Assembly (NCBI GenBank): GCA_964369635.1
Contig: CAYJGN010000008.1
Span: 1 to 49,897, forward strand
Origin: CAYJGN01 sp964369635
Lineage (GTDB): Bacteria > Bacillota > Clostridia > Oscillospirales > Ruminococcaceae
Direction of reading: 5' to 3'
Length of the DNA stretch: 49,897 nucleotides
Shown here: positions 24,328 to 33,850 of the stretch, piece by piece
Layout of the letters: every line of letters begins with the position of its first letter
Numbering within the stretch: the stretch's first letter is position 1
Translations under genes and position numbers: made by a program
Notes under the pieces: model-generated
The model's input: only the letters and a program-made list of their open reading frames with translations
Databases searched by the model: none
What the model was told of the DNA's origin: nothing

Positions 24328-25815
24328 ATGAGAGCAGCGGGAATTTTAATGCCTATTTCATCGCTCCCTTCCCCAAATGGAATTGGAACTATTGGCGCAG
24401 CGGCGTATGATTTTGTTGATTTCTTAAAGAAGAGCAAACAGCGATATTGGCAGATTTTGCCAGTTGGCCCTACCGGTTATGGCGATAGCCCCTACCAGAG
24501 TTTTTCCGCCTTTGCCGCGAGTCCCTATTATATCGACTTAGATTTACTTGTCCGCGATAAGCTTTTAACCAAGGAAGAAGTTTTGGACTGTGATTTTGGT
24601 GATGATGATACTACTATCGATTACTTCAAGCTTTTTAAAAATAGAAAAAATCTGCTCAGCAAAGCGGCAGAACGGATTAATTTAAATGGCAGTAAGTTTA
24701 AGAAGTTTAAAAAGGAAAATGCACACTGGCTTTTTGACTACTCGCTTTTTATGGCGCTCAAAGAGAAAAACGACCACATTTCGTTTACTCTGTGGGACGA
24801 AGATATTAGAAATCGCGAAAAAAAAGCTTTAAGCGCCGCTATTAAAGATCTTCGCTCAGATATAATCGTTTGGCAGGTGACTCAGTTCTTATTTTATAAG
24901 CAATGGAGCGCCCTTAAAAAATATGCAAACAAAAAAGGTGTTAAAATTATAGGTGATATCCCTATATATATCTCCCCTGATTCTTCTGATTTGTGGGCAA
25001 ATCCAGAGCTATTTCAGGTCGATGAAAATAACAAGCTAACCGAAGTTGCTGGCTGTCCGCCCGATGCTTTTTCAAAAGACGGCCAACTTTGGGGCAACCC
25101 GCTTTACGACTGGGACTACCATTCACAGACAGGATATGAATGGTGGATTTCACGCATGAAACACGCTTGTAGTATTTATGATGTTGTGAGGGTCGATCAT
25201 TTTAGAGGTTTTGCAGGGTACTATTCGATTGATGCGACAGCCGAAACCGCAAAAGACGGCAGATGGAGGATAGGACCTGCGAGCTCTTTTATCGAGGCTA
25301 TAAAGACCGCTATTCCCGATATGGAAATAATTGCCGAGGATCTTGGTTTCTTAACCCCTGATGTGCATACACTGCTCAGACAATCAGGATACCCTGGGAC
25401 AAAAGTTTTGCAGTTTGCTTTTGACTCAAGGGAAGAGAGCGATTATCTACCGCATAACTACAACAGAAACTGCGTTGTTTACACAGGTACCCACGATAAC
25501 ACCACCACCGCCGACTTTGAGAATACAGCTTCTGCGAAAGATGTGAAGTTTTGCAAGAAGTATCTTGATATGAAAGAGGGCGATGACTTTGTTCGCGCTA
25601 TGATAAGGGCTTGTTTTGCAAGCGTTGCAGATAGCTGTATTATACCTATGGCCGATTGGCTATCGCTTGGTTCAGAGGGGCGAATTAATACCCCGTCTAC
25701 CGTTTCGGGAAACTGGATTTGGAGGGTGGATAAAAAGGTTTTCACAAAACAGTTTGCAAAGGAAATCGCCGAGATAACCTCTATTTACGGGAGAGCAAGA
25801 AAGATTTCACGTTAA
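24328..25815 (+). CDS. malQ: 4-alpha-glucanotransferase (amylomaltase)
   Basis: 495 residues, GH77. N-terminus MRAAGILMPISSLPSPNGIGT, substrate loop PVGPTGYGDSPYQSFSAFA near 45-63, the nucleophile Asp in VVRVDHFRGFAG near 285, the acid/base Glu in AEDLG near 335 and the stabilising Asp in GTHDNTTT near 390. It transfers maltosyl units between alpha-1,4-glucans. The ATG at 24328 begins at the family's usual N-terminus and has AGAGG 12 bases upstream; ATGs at 24304 and 24316 would add residues with no counterpart. It converges on glgP, its usual functional partner. Confidence 0.93.
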   Translation: MRAAGILMPISSLPSPNGIGTIGAAAYDFVDFLKKSKQRYWQILPVGPTGYGDSPYQSFSAFAASPYYIDLDLLVRDKLLTKEEVLDCDFGDDDTTIDYFKLFKNRKNLLSKAAERINLNGSKFKKFKKENAHWLFDYSLFMALKEKNDHISFTLWDEDIRNREKKALSAAIKDLRSDIIVWQVTQFLFYKQWSALKKYANKKGVKIIGDIPIYISPDSSDLWANPELFQVDENNKLTEVAGCPPDAFSKDGQLWGNPLYDWDYHSQTGYEWWISRMKHACSIYDVVRVDHFRGFAGYYSIDATAETAKDGRWRIGPASSFIEAIKTAIPDMEIIAEDLGFLTPDVHTLLRQSGYPGTKVLQFAFDSREESDYLPHNYNRNCVVYTGTHDNTTTADFENTASAKDVKFCKKYLDMKEGDDFVRAMIRACFASVADSCIIPMADWLSLGSEGRINTPSTVSGNWIWRVDKKVFTKQFAKEIAEITSIYGRARKISR

Positions 25816-25854
25816 ATTTTTGTTTTTAAGTTTTTTATTTGGGGGTTTAGGTAT

Positions 25855-25939
25855 CGCCCGCCCGCACCCGCCGCCCGAAGGTCGGCGATAAGCCGCTGCG
25901 CGGCTTTGACGGATAAAATCCGTCAGGTGCGGGCGGGCG
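25855..25939. repeat. GC-rich cloverleaf palindromic element
   Basis: An 85-base element with about 73% G+C by count in AT-rich surroundings. A perfect 14-base closing stem (25855-25868 with 25926-25939) encloses three adjacent hairpins: 25869-25887 (CGCCG/CGGCG), 25890-25906 (AAGCCGC/GCGGCTT) and 25907-25925 (TGACGGAT/ATCCGTCA). Only two bases (25888-25889) lie unpaired at the junctions. It sits between convergent malQ and glgP, outside the terminator. It may be a REP/MITE-type dispersed repeat, a cruciform-forming site or a structured RNA. It is not a tRNA. Confidence 0.7.
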
Positions 25940-26056
25940 CTTCTCCGCTTTCATAAACAGCCCTTTCCCACTGTCATCAACAGCCTTTTTTCCTATTTCA
26001 TCAGTAGCTGCTTTTTTGCAAAACCTACCAAACCCATCTCCAGAAAATAAAAGAAC

Positions 26057-26095
26057 AAAACCCCCACCGCCTTTTTGAGGGTAGTGGGGGTTTTT
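26057..26095. terminator. Bidirectional terminator between malQ and glgP
   Basis: AAAACCCCCAC (26057-26067) and GTGGGGGTTTT (26084-26094), a perfect 11-base stem with A and T tracts on both sides, so it works in both directions. Confidence 0.9.
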
Positions 26096-26118
26096 ACTCT
26101 TTAATTTAGCATATAATC

Positions 26119-28377
26119 TTAAACATTCCAAATATCTTCGTTATACTGTTTTATAGTTCTGTCTGATGAGAAATATCCCGCCATTGCGGTGTTTATAATC
26201 ATCTTTTTCGCCCATTCTTCTCTGTTTTCGAAGTCGGCCAAAGCTCTATCTTTAACTTCGATATACTCTTCAAAATCAAGTAACGTCATGAAGTAGTCCT
26301 TTTGAATGAGTTCTGCATGTAGACGAAGGAGCATTTTAGCATTTCCGACCTTAAGCATAGTCGGTGTTATTAAAAAGTTTATTATCTCGCGAATTTTCTC
26401 ATTTTCAATAAAATAATCAACTGCTTTGTAACTCTCTTCTTTATATAAATCAATAACGGTATCGCTATCTTTCCCAAAAATATAGATATTCTCTTCACCA
26501 ACCTGTTCAAATATCTCAACGTTCGCACCGTCCATCGTTCCAAGTGTCACTGCGCCATTTAGCATAAACTTCATATTGCCAGTCCCTGAAGCTTCTTTTG
26601 AAGCAAGAGAAATCTGCTCAGAAATATCGCAAGCGGGGATAAGCTTTTCAGCAGCTGTTACGTTATAGTTCTCAATCATCACTACATTTAGGTGACTGCA
26701 AACATCTCTATCCTCGTTTATAACCTGTGACAGACAAAGTATAGCGTGGATAATGTCTTTCGCTATCGTATAAGCGGGAGCCGCTTTCGCTCCAAAAATT
26801 GCAGTGATCGGACGAGTTGGGATTTTGCCGCTTTTTATCTCGAAATATTTGTGTATCAAATATAGCAGATTCATCTGTTGCCGCTTATACTCATGCAGGC
26901 GCTTAATCTGAATATCAAAAATCGAGTTTTCATCGATATCAATTCCCTGGGTCTTCTTGATATGCTCTTTTAGCGCTATTTTGTTTTGTTGTTTTACCGA
27001 CAGTATTTCTTTTTGCAGTTCGCTGTCGTCGATATATTTTAAAAGCTCTTCAAGCAATCTCGGATTGCTTTTGAAAATCTCTTCGCTCTCGTTGCCAAGT
27101 TTGCTAAATATAAGCGAAGTCAGCGGTTTATTGCAGTGACGAAGCCACCTTCTAAAGGTAATTCCGTTTGTTTTATTGTTAAACTTCTCAGGGTAAATCT
27201 CATAGAACGGCGCAAGCTCTGTTTCTTTTAGTATTTCGGTATGAAGATGGGCAACACCGTTAATGCTTTTGCTGTAATGCATATCCATTCTTGCCATATG
27301 AACAACGTCATCTTCATCTATTATCGCAAGCTCTTCATCGGTGTATTTTTCACTTGCAAGTTTATCGAGTCTCTCGATAATCGGCACAATAGCAGGAGCA
27401 ACCGTTTCGAGGTATTTAAGCGGCCATTTTTCAAGCGCTTCTGCTAAAATAGTGTGGTTTGTGTAAGCACAAGTTTTTGAAACCTCACTGACAGCACTCT
27501 CAAAACTCATCCCTTTTTCTATAAGAAGTCTTATCATCTCGGGGATTATCATCGAAGGGTGGGTATCGTTTATCTGAATAGCAACATATTCGCAAAGTCG
27601 CCTAAAGTCCTGCCCTTTTTCTTCAAGCTCTTTTAGTATAAGCTGCGCTGCGCAACTAACCATAAAATACTGCTGATAGATACGAAGCAGATGACCAGCT
27701 TTATCGCTATCATCAGGGTATAGAAATAGTGTAAGATTTTTTTCTATCTCTGTTTTATCAAAAGTTATACCCTTTTCAACAATGCTCTCATCGAGAGTTT
27801 CAACATCAAAGAGATGCAGTTTGTTCGCAATATTATCGCTTCCAAAGATATCGATATCGTACATTTTTGCTTTTAGGGTAAAGTTCCTATATTCAACAAG
27901 ACAGCTAAAGTCGGTTTCAATTAAAACGCTGTCCTTTTCTATCCACTGATTCGGCAGCTCTTTTTGCATATTATCTTTAAACGTCTGGCGAAAAAGACCC
28001 ATATGGTAATTAAGGCCTATACCGTCGCCATTTAGGTTTAGGTTCGCTATGCTATCGAGAAAACAGGCAGCAAGTCTGCCAAGACCGCCGTTTCCGAGCG
28101 ATGGCTCTGGCTCAACCTCCTCAATTTCTGCGAGAAGTTTTCCATTTTGCGAGAGTATTTCTGCAACTTCGTCGTAGATACCGAGGTTTATTAGGTTGTT
28201 TGAGAGCAGTTTCCCAATAAGAAACTCGGCTGAAATATAATAGAGTTTTCTACCGTCGTTTTTCGCAGTTTTATTCGCTCCCATTTCTTTTGTCAGCTTT
28301 AGAAGAGCTATATAAATCTCTTCATTTTTGGCGTCGCTTATCTTCTTCCCTAAAATACTTTCAATCTTAGTCACCAT
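26119..28377 (-). CDS. glgP: Glycogen/maltodextrin phosphorylase
   Basis: 752 residues, GT35. Recognised by PSLGNGGLGRLAACFLDS near residue 90, IQINDTHPS near 265, FDIQIKRLHEYKRQQMN near 495 and the PLP site EASGTGNMKFMLNGA, with Lys603 forming the Schiff base. It releases glucose-1-phosphate from alpha-1,4-glucans. It is somewhat shorter than enteric or mammalian enzymes, as is usual in Firmicutes. GGAGG lies upstream of the ATG at 28377. It converges with malQ and both would act on glycogen or maltodextrin. Confidence 0.95.
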   Translation of the reverse strand: MVTKIESILGKKISDAKNEEIYIALLKLTKEMGANKTAKNDGRKLYYISAEFLIGKLLSNNLINLGIYDEVAEILSQNGKLLAEIEEVEPEPSLGNGGLGRLAACFLDSIANLNLNGDGIGLNYHMGLFRQTFKDNMQKELPNQWIEKDSVLIETDFSCLVEYRNFTLKAKMYDIDIFGSDNIANKLHLFDVETLDESIVEKGITFDKTEIEKNLTLFLYPDDSDKAGHLLRIYQQYFMVSCAAQLILKELEEKGQDFRRLCEYVAIQINDTHPSMIIPEMIRLLIEKGMSFESAVSEVSKTCAYTNHTILAEALEKWPLKYLETVAPAIVPIIERLDKLASEKYTDEELAIIDEDDVVHMARMDMHYSKSINGVAHLHTEILKETELAPFYEIYPEKFNNKTNGITFRRWLRHCNKPLTSLIFSKLGNESEEIFKSNPRLLEELLKYIDDSELQKEILSVKQQNKIALKEHIKKTQGIDIDENSIFDIQIKRLHEYKRQQMNLLYLIHKYFEIKSGKIPTRPITAIFGAKAAPAYTIAKDIIHAILCLSQVINEDRDVCSHLNVVMIENYNVTAAEKLIPACDISEQISLASKEASGTGNMKFMLNGAVTLGTMDGANVEIFEQVGEENIYIFGKDSDTVIDLYKEESYKAVDYFIENEKIREIINFLITPTMLKVGNAKMLLRLHAELIQKDYFMTLLDFEEYIEVKDRALADFENREEWAKKMIINTAMAGYFSSDRTIKQYNEDIWNV

Positions 28378-28937
28378 AAAAAAGTCCTCCGTTTTAATTA
28401 GTTTATAAAATCAAACTCGCCCTTTTTCACCAGTTATTAGCCTTTTCATCAGAATTACAGCTACCTCTGAGATTTCAAAAAAATCTCGCTTGCAAAACTC
28501 ATCTTTAATCGCCCTCTTTACACCTTGGTATTCTCTCTTCATATAACCAATCATCACCGAGGCCGCTTTTTGTCATAGTGCAAACTTTCCATTAGCTTTT
28601 CTCTATAATACCACAGTTTTCATAGCAAAAGCTAATATTTTTTTGTGATAGCTGTAAATTCTTTTTATCGCTTGAAAAGCAGCTTCATATTGTGGTTTCA
28701 TCGATTTAAATTTCTTTTGGGAAAAGGTATGCAACGGTTTACCCGATTTAACAAAATATATTGTATATCTTGTAGATATACTAATACTTTTAAAAACTAA
28801 AAATATAGCAAGAAATTTTTACTTATAATAAAGTACGATATCGTTCTGTATTACCGCTAAACATTCAATATTTATCTGTTTATATCACAAAATATTACCA
28901 ATTTTATTGATAAACAAAAAAATAAATTGTGCAGTTG
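28378..28937. other. Divergent intergenic region glgP/oppA
   Basis: 560 bases with no supported gene. It must hold the glgP promoter (minus), which I could not assign. A small hairpin GAGATTT-CAAAA-AAATCTC lies at 28469-28487 in the glgP leader region. The rest is AT-rich, and no RNA gene was recognised. Confidence 0.45.
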
Positions 28938-28966
28938 TTTACATCTCTGCCTATCTGTGATAAAAT
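28938..28966 (+). promoter_or_regulatory. Promoter of the opp operon
   Basis: TTTACA (28938-28943), 17-base spacer, TAAAAT (28961-28966), followed by AGGAG and the ATG at 28998. Confidence 0.6.
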
Positions 28967-28997
28967 TGTTACATAAAATAAAATAGGAGTAGTGTTT

Positions 28998-30872
28998 ATG
29001 AAAAAGTTTTTTTCGATAGCATTAATTGCAACGTTAATCGTTTTCACCTTGAGTGGATGCGGTGGTGATGGCAGCTCTTCATCAAATGATAGCTCTTCAA
29101 GCGAGAGTAATGTTGTTATCCATACATCTGAAGTGCCACTGGATACTTTAATGGTGGGAACCCAGGATATGTCTGGCGACTTTATAAGCGGATTTGGAAA
29201 CAATGCCTATGACTATTCTGCAAAGATTTTAACAAATGGATATATGAGCACTTATTCGTACGACCGTGATGGTGAAGTTGTTTTAAACTCAGTTGTTGTT
29301 AAAGACCTTGAAACTTCAACCGATAACGATGGTAATAAAACATACACCTTCACCCTGCACGATGATATATTTTGGAACAACGGCGACCCAATAACCGCAG
29401 AAGATTATGTTGCCGCTTCACTATGGTATTCTTCACCGCAGTGGACAGAAGTTGGAGCTACCTCAACAGGTAGTGATGCTCTGCTCGGATATACTGCTTA
29501 TAAAAATGGAGAGACAGATGTCTTTAGCGGTTTATCGCTTATTAGTGATAGCCAATTTTCAATGACGATAGCGGCTGAAAACCTTCCATACTATTGGGAA
29601 ACTATACATGTTATGATAGGTCCTATCCATTTTGATACATATCTTCAAAACGCTGAAATTAAAAGCGATGAAAATGGCTCTTCTTTTGTCTTTTCAGAGG
29701 GCGACCTCCTTACAAACTGCAAGAGAATTTCCGAGGGCGAGCGCTATGCGCCAACAGTTACCTGTGGGCCTTATAGCTTTGTTTCGTTTGAAAATCAAAC
29801 GCTCACTTTAGAGATAAATGAGTATTTTAAGGGAGATTTAAGCGGCAATAAACCTGAGTTTAAATATGTTGTACAAAAGGCTGTTCCGATAGAAACCGAT
29901 GTTGAATGGGTTATAAGCGGACAGGTTGATATTGTTGAAGGAGTTGTCGAAGGAGAGAAGATTGAGGCGGTCAAATCATCAGACTCCGCAATATTTAACA
30001 GCTACTTGCGCTCAGGATATGGCTACCTCGCTATGATGTGCGACTTTGGGCCTACCGCTGATGTTAATGTTCGTTGGGCGCTCGCATCGCTAATTGATAG
30101 GAATGCAGTTGTTGAGCATGTTTTATCAGGATATGGAAACACCGTTGATGCCGAATATGGTATTGGACAGTGGATGTATTCTGCGGCGGGAGCAGACCTT
30201 CAAGCGGAAATTAAACCGATTTCTTTTAATATTGATGTTGCAAACGACTATCTCGATGAAACCGAGTGGGTTTATGAATCAGATGGCTCTACTGCGTTTG
30301 ATAGAGCAAAGGCAACCGCGGACGGCAGCTATATCCGCCATAATGCATCAGGTGAGCCACTCACTATAAACCATTTAGGTCAGGACAATGTTCTAACCGA
30401 TATTATTGAGATACAGTATGCCGCAAATGCGCCTCTTGCAGGGATTGATTTTAACCTTGACAAGGGTGAGTGGAGCGCAGTTTTAGCAAACTACTATGAC
30501 GCATACAAACTGTCAGCTGAAGAGAGAATTTACGATACCTTCAACCTCGCAACCAACTTTTCATCGGTCTTTGACAGATACTATACATGGCATTCGGACT
30601 TTTTAGGAACAAGTATAAATAAGCCTCAGCTTTCTGATGAAACACTCGATGAGCTAATAAACGAGATGCGCTCAACTGATCCCGATGATAAAGATGGCTA
30701 TCTCGATGCATGGCTTGCTTATCAAATTCGATTTAATGAACTTATGCCGCAAGTGCCACTGTATTCTAATGAATATTATGATATGGCGCATATTTTCGTT
30801 GATAATTTCAAAACAACCCCTTATGCAGGATATGAGAGTATAATCTGTGAGATAAGCAAGAGCGAAAAGTAA
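28998..30872 (+). CDS. oppA: Oligopeptide ABC transporter substrate-binding lipoprotein
   Basis: 624 residues. Lipoprotein signal: MKK, hydrophobic stretch, lipobox LSGC with Cys21, then a Ser-rich linker. The body is a type-5 extracellular solute-binding protein (SBP_bac_5), with TYTFTLHDDIFWNNGDPITAEDY near 115 and DVNVRWALASLIDRNAVVEHV near 355. It captures peptides outside the membrane and delivers them to OppBC. The ATG at 28998 has AGGAG 8 bases upstream; a GTG at 28992 is too close to that site. It is the first gene of the opp operon, separated from oppB by a hairpin that may raise its own expression. Confidence 0.9.
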   Translation: MKKFFSIALIATLIVFTLSGCGGDGSSSSNDSSSSESNVVIHTSEVPLDTLMVGTQDMSGDFISGFGNNAYDYSAKILTNGYMSTYSYDRDGEVVLNSVVVKDLETSTDNDGNKTYTFTLHDDIFWNNGDPITAEDYVAASLWYSSPQWTEVGATSTGSDALLGYTAYKNGETDVFSGLSLISDSQFSMTIAAENLPYYWETIHVMIGPIHFDTYLQNAEIKSDENGSSFVFSEGDLLTNCKRISEGERYAPTVTCGPYSFVSFENQTLTLEINEYFKGDLSGNKPEFKYVVQKAVPIETDVEWVISGQVDIVEGVVEGEKIEAVKSSDSAIFNSYLRSGYGYLAMMCDFGPTADVNVRWALASLIDRNAVVEHVLSGYGNTVDAEYGIGQWMYSAAGADLQAEIKPISFNIDVANDYLDETEWVYESDGSTAFDRAKATADGSYIRHNASGEPLTINHLGQDNVLTDIIEIQYAANAPLAGIDFNLDKGEWSAVLANYYDAYKLSAEERIYDTFNLATNFSSVFDRYYTWHSDFLGTSINKPQLSDETLDELINEMRSTDPDDKDGYLDAWLAYQIRFNELMPQVPLYSNEYYDMAHIFVDNFKTTPYAGYESIICEISKSEK

Positions 30873-30882
30873 TTTTTAGAAC

Positions 30883-30907
30883 TTCTCCCCGCTATATGTG
30901 GGGAGAA
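30883..30907 (+). promoter_or_regulatory. Intercistronic hairpin between oppA and oppB
   Basis: TTCTCCCC (30883-30890) pairs with GGGGAGAA (30900-30907). There is no T run, so it is more likely a 3'-end stabiliser or partial attenuator than a full terminator. This fits the higher need for binding protein than for permease. Confidence 0.5.
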
Positions 30908-31003
30908 ATTTGCTAAAACGCAAAATTTCTATTTTTCATCGAATAATCCGGATTTTGATTTACTTAAATTCTATTGAATATTTTTTGATATGGGGGTGGT
31001 ATT

Positions 31004-31975
31004 TTGCTCAGATATTTAATTAAGAGATTTTTAATCTTAATTCCAGTTGCCTTTTTGGTATCTGTTATTATATTTCTGGCGGTTAAAATTATGCCGGGCG
31101 ACCCTGTCGCACTTATGCTACCACCTGACCTATCACCTGAACAATACGAGCTATCTTATCAGGCAATGCACGAGCGTTTAGGACTTGATGAAGATATCGT
31201 AACTCAGTATTTCGCTTGGATTACAGGAGTTTTTCGCGGCGACTTTGGATACTCAAACATTGAAAACCGCCCTGTTTCGCAAGTTATAGCAGAACCTATG
31301 AGAAATACGTTGATATTAAATATCGGCGTTAATTTCCTATATCTTTTAATCGCTATACCGGTTGGTGTTATCTGTGCGACCTCTCGCCGCTCTCCGTTTG
31401 ATAATGGGTGGCAAATTTTCTCACTTGTAACCCATTCAACACCGTCATTTTTCCTCGCGATAATTCTTATTTATATCTTTTCAATATCCCTTGGCTGGCT
31501 TCCACTTGGAGGAATGCCAAATGCTTCGGTTTTATCGGGGTGGGATCTTTTCATCTCTTGGGTTCGCGTTCTTATCCTCCCAACAATAACCCTTACTATC
31601 GCAAGCCTTGCTGGAGCAATCAGGTATATTCGAAATGCCATGATAGATGCGCTAAGTCAGGACTATATAAGAACTGCAAGGTCTAAAGGGCTATCTGAAA
31701 AGGTTGTTATCTACTCTCATGCCCTTCGAAATGCGATGATTCCAATATCTTATATTATAGTTGGTACCCTATTCTCTCTCTTTGCAGGCTCTGCGATTAT
31801 CGAGAGTATTTTTGGGTACAACGGTATAGGCAAACTTATAATCGAGGGGGTTTTAAACCGCGATAATCAGCTTGTCGCAACATTAAACCTCTTTTATGCT
31901 TTAATTTCGCTTTTAGCGGTCGTTATTGCCGATATTGTTTATGCAGCAGTTGACCCTCGCATAAAACTAAAGTGA
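31004..31975 (+). CDS. oppB: Oligopeptide ABC transporter permease OppB
   Basis: 323 residues with about six membrane segments. Typical N-terminus MLRYLIKRFLILIPVAFLVS, KIMPGDP near 35-41 and the coupling EAA-like motif ARSKGLSEKVVIYSHALRNA near 225. It forms the channel with OppC. The start is a TTG at 31004, the only one that fits, with GGGGGTGG just upstream; no ATG in frame is nearby. Confidence 0.92.
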   Translation: MLRYLIKRFLILIPVAFLVSVIIFLAVKIMPGDPVALMLPPDLSPEQYELSYQAMHERLGLDEDIVTQYFAWITGVFRGDFGYSNIENRPVSQVIAEPMRNTLILNIGVNFLYLLIAIPVGVICATSRRSPFDNGWQIFSLVTHSTPSFFLAIILIYIFSISLGWLPLGGMPNASVLSGWDLFISWVRVLILPTITLTIASLAGAIRYIRNAMIDALSQDYIRTARSKGLSEKVVIYSHALRNAMIPISYIIVGTLFSLFAGSAIIESIFGYNGIGKLIIEGVLNRDNQLVATLNLFYALISLLAVVIADIVYAAVDPRIKLK

Positions 31976-31988
31976 TAGGGGTGCGAAG

Positions 31989-33839
31989 ATGAATAAAGGT
32001 AACGATACCCCAAAAAACGAAAAAATTAATCTCTTTCAAAAGCTTTTTTCAAATAAAAAGTCTCTCGAGATAAACGAAGATATAGATACCCCTTTTTGGA
32101 CAATTGTTAAAAGGCTGGTCCGAAACAAAATTGCAATTATAGGCATAATTGGTTTCGTCGCCATTTTCACTTTGTCCTTTTTAGGTTCTGCACTTATCCC
32201 ACTCAACGAAAACTACACCGAGCTATCCCATGCAAATATAAGACCTGGAACAAACTATCTAAGCTACCCAAGCGAGCTCTCTGGGGAAGAAATTGTGAAA
32301 ATTTCCTCGGGAATATCCTTTTCTGCGGCTATAACAAATTCCGGTGAGTTTTACATATGGGGAACCGAGCCAAATAAGAGTCAGGAGAATGTTTCAAGCT
32401 ATATATTCGATGTTCCAGAGGAGGTTTTAAATAGTGAGATTATCGACATTGCCTCTGGTGGAACGCATATTTTCGCAGCAGATAAAGATGGGAATTTTTA
32501 TAGCTGGGGATATAACGGAAACGGACAGACTGATATACCAAAAGAGGTTGTTGACCATTTTTCAGAAGATGGAGTTTCGATAGCGAAATCAGCTGCAACT
32601 TCCCACTATACCGCCCTTTTATCATCCAAGGGTGAGATTTTTATCTGGGGGAGCATTTCTGCAACTAATACTCTGCTTGTTTCATATAAGGTGAATGGTC
32701 ATATTATCGACTTTGCCGCTGCGGACAACAACATAGCGCTACTGCTTGATGATGGCAGTGTAACTGTTATAGGGGATCAGGGAACAGAGTTTGCATTGCA
32801 GCTACCAAGCGCGCTTGCAAACGGCGAGGTTGATATTGTTGATATTGTGGCGAGTAATAGAAATGTTTTAGCGCTCGGTAGCAACGGCGAAATTTATAGC
32901 TGGGGAAGCGCTACTGATGCTCTTTCCTCTATTCCGGATATAAACTTTGAAGCAACTTCTATTGCGGCAGGGTATAGAAACCTATTTGTGCAAGGTGAAA
33001 ACGGCGAGCTAATAGGGTGGGGAAATGATGATTTAAACCAGCTAAATCTTCCAAGGTTATCGGGTTTTTCAGAGATATATACCGACTATTTTCAGTTTTA
33101 TGCTATTGAAAAGTCTGGAGAGATACATGCTTTTGGAAACGATGGGTATATCTTTGGGACCGACCAATATGGCCGCGATATCTTCACAAGAATAGTTCAT
33201 GGCGGCAGAGTCTCGCTAACTGTTGGCGCGATTGCCGTTTTAATTTCAACTGTAATCGCTCTGTTTGTCGGTATTATCTCCGGGTATTTCGGTGGAGTTA
33301 TCGACCAAATTCTTATGCGAATAACCGATGTTTTCTCAGCTATTCCCTTTTTCCCAATAGCCATAACCCTCTCCTATGCTGTTGGTGCTTATATAAGTGA
33401 ATCGCAGAGAATCTATATGATTATGGCTATTCTCGGTCTGCTCTCTTGGATGTCGCTTGCAAGGCTTATAAGAGCGCAAATTCTCCTTGAGCGAGAGCGG
33501 GATTTTGTCCTTGCGGCAAAAGCGCTTGGCCTTCGAAATAGAAGTATTATGTTGCGGCATATTTTCCCATCTATCCTAAATCTTGTTATCGTCAATGTAA
33601 CACTTGGGTATGCTTCATCCCTTCTATCGGAAGCGGCGCTATCTTTTATCGGTTTTGGCGTTGCAGAACCAACTCCAACATGGGGCAATATGCTGGGTAG
33701 CGCACAGGAAATTGCGGTAATCGAGTTTTACTGGTGGCGCTGGCTTATCCCCGCGCTGTTCGTTATCATAGCGGCGCTATCGGTAAACCTTATTGGAGAT
33801 GCGCTACGAGAGGCGACTGACCCTCGCTCTGAGAGTTAG
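31989..33839 (+). CDS. oppC: OppC-type permease with inserted RCC1-like seven-repeat domain
   Basis: 616 residues, about twice the usual OppC length. The N-terminal OppC domain has one membrane segment at about 47-70. Between it and the family motif FGTDQYGRDIFTRIVHGGR (389-407), residues about 100-388 hold seven RCC1-type repeats. Each is close to I-x-x-I-A-x-G-x-x-x-x-x-A, then a DGxxYxWG strand, with WG or its variant at about 124, 173, 220, 262 (IG), 305, 344 and 383 (FG). The rest is normal: five membrane segments and the EAA motif LAAKALGLRNRSIMLRHIFPSI. By OppC topology the insert lies outside the cell. Seven repeats are the number for a closed RCC1 propeller. The frame is open and uniform throughout, so it is not an assembly artefact by appearance. 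Confidence 0.9.
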   Translation: MNKGNDTPKNEKINLFQKLFSNKKSLEINEDIDTPFWTIVKRLVRNKIAIIGIIGFVAIFTLSFLGSALIPLNENYTELSHANIRPGTNYLSYPSELSGEEIVKISSGISFSAAITNSGEFYIWGTEPNKSQENVSSYIFDVPEEVLNSEIIDIASGGTHIFAADKDGNFYSWGYNGNGQTDIPKEVVDHFSEDGVSIAKSAATSHYTALLSSKGEIFIWGSISATNTLLVSYKVNGHIIDFAAADNNIALLLDDGSVTVIGDQGTEFALQLPSALANGEVDIVDIVASNRNVLALGSNGEIYSWGSATDALSSIPDINFEATSIAAGYRNLFVQGENGELIGWGNDDLNQLNLPRLSGFSEIYTDYFQFYAIEKSGEIHAFGNDGYIFGTDQYGRDIFTRIVHGGRVSLTVGAIAVLISTVIALFVGIISGYFGGVIDQILMRITDVFSAIPFFPIAITLSYAVGAYISESQRIYMIMAILGLLSWMSLARLIRAQILLERERDFVLAAKALGLRNRSIMLRHIFPSILNLVIVNVTLGYASSLLSEAALSFIGFGVAEPTPTWGNMLGSAQEIAVIEFYWWRWLIPALFVIIAALSVNLIGDALREATDPRSES

Positions 33840-33850
33840 CTGGAGGTTTT

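Noticed and set aside
25855..25939. Cloverleaf fold considered as a tRNA
   Set aside because: Arm lengths, missing T-loop consensus GTTCRA and missing anticodon-loop pattern do not fit; three tiny loops of about 3 bases also exclude it.
25847..26131. 94-codon minus-strand reading frame across the cloverleaf element
   Set aside because: It covers the palindrome and the terminator, has no ribosome binding site and shows Pro/Arg-rich composition expected from GC-rich repeats.
31989..33839. OppC-RCC1 junctions as an assembly chimera
   Set aside because: The frame is open across both junctions, codon use looks the same, and the repeats end exactly where the family motif resumes. An artefact is unlikely, though reads should confirm it.
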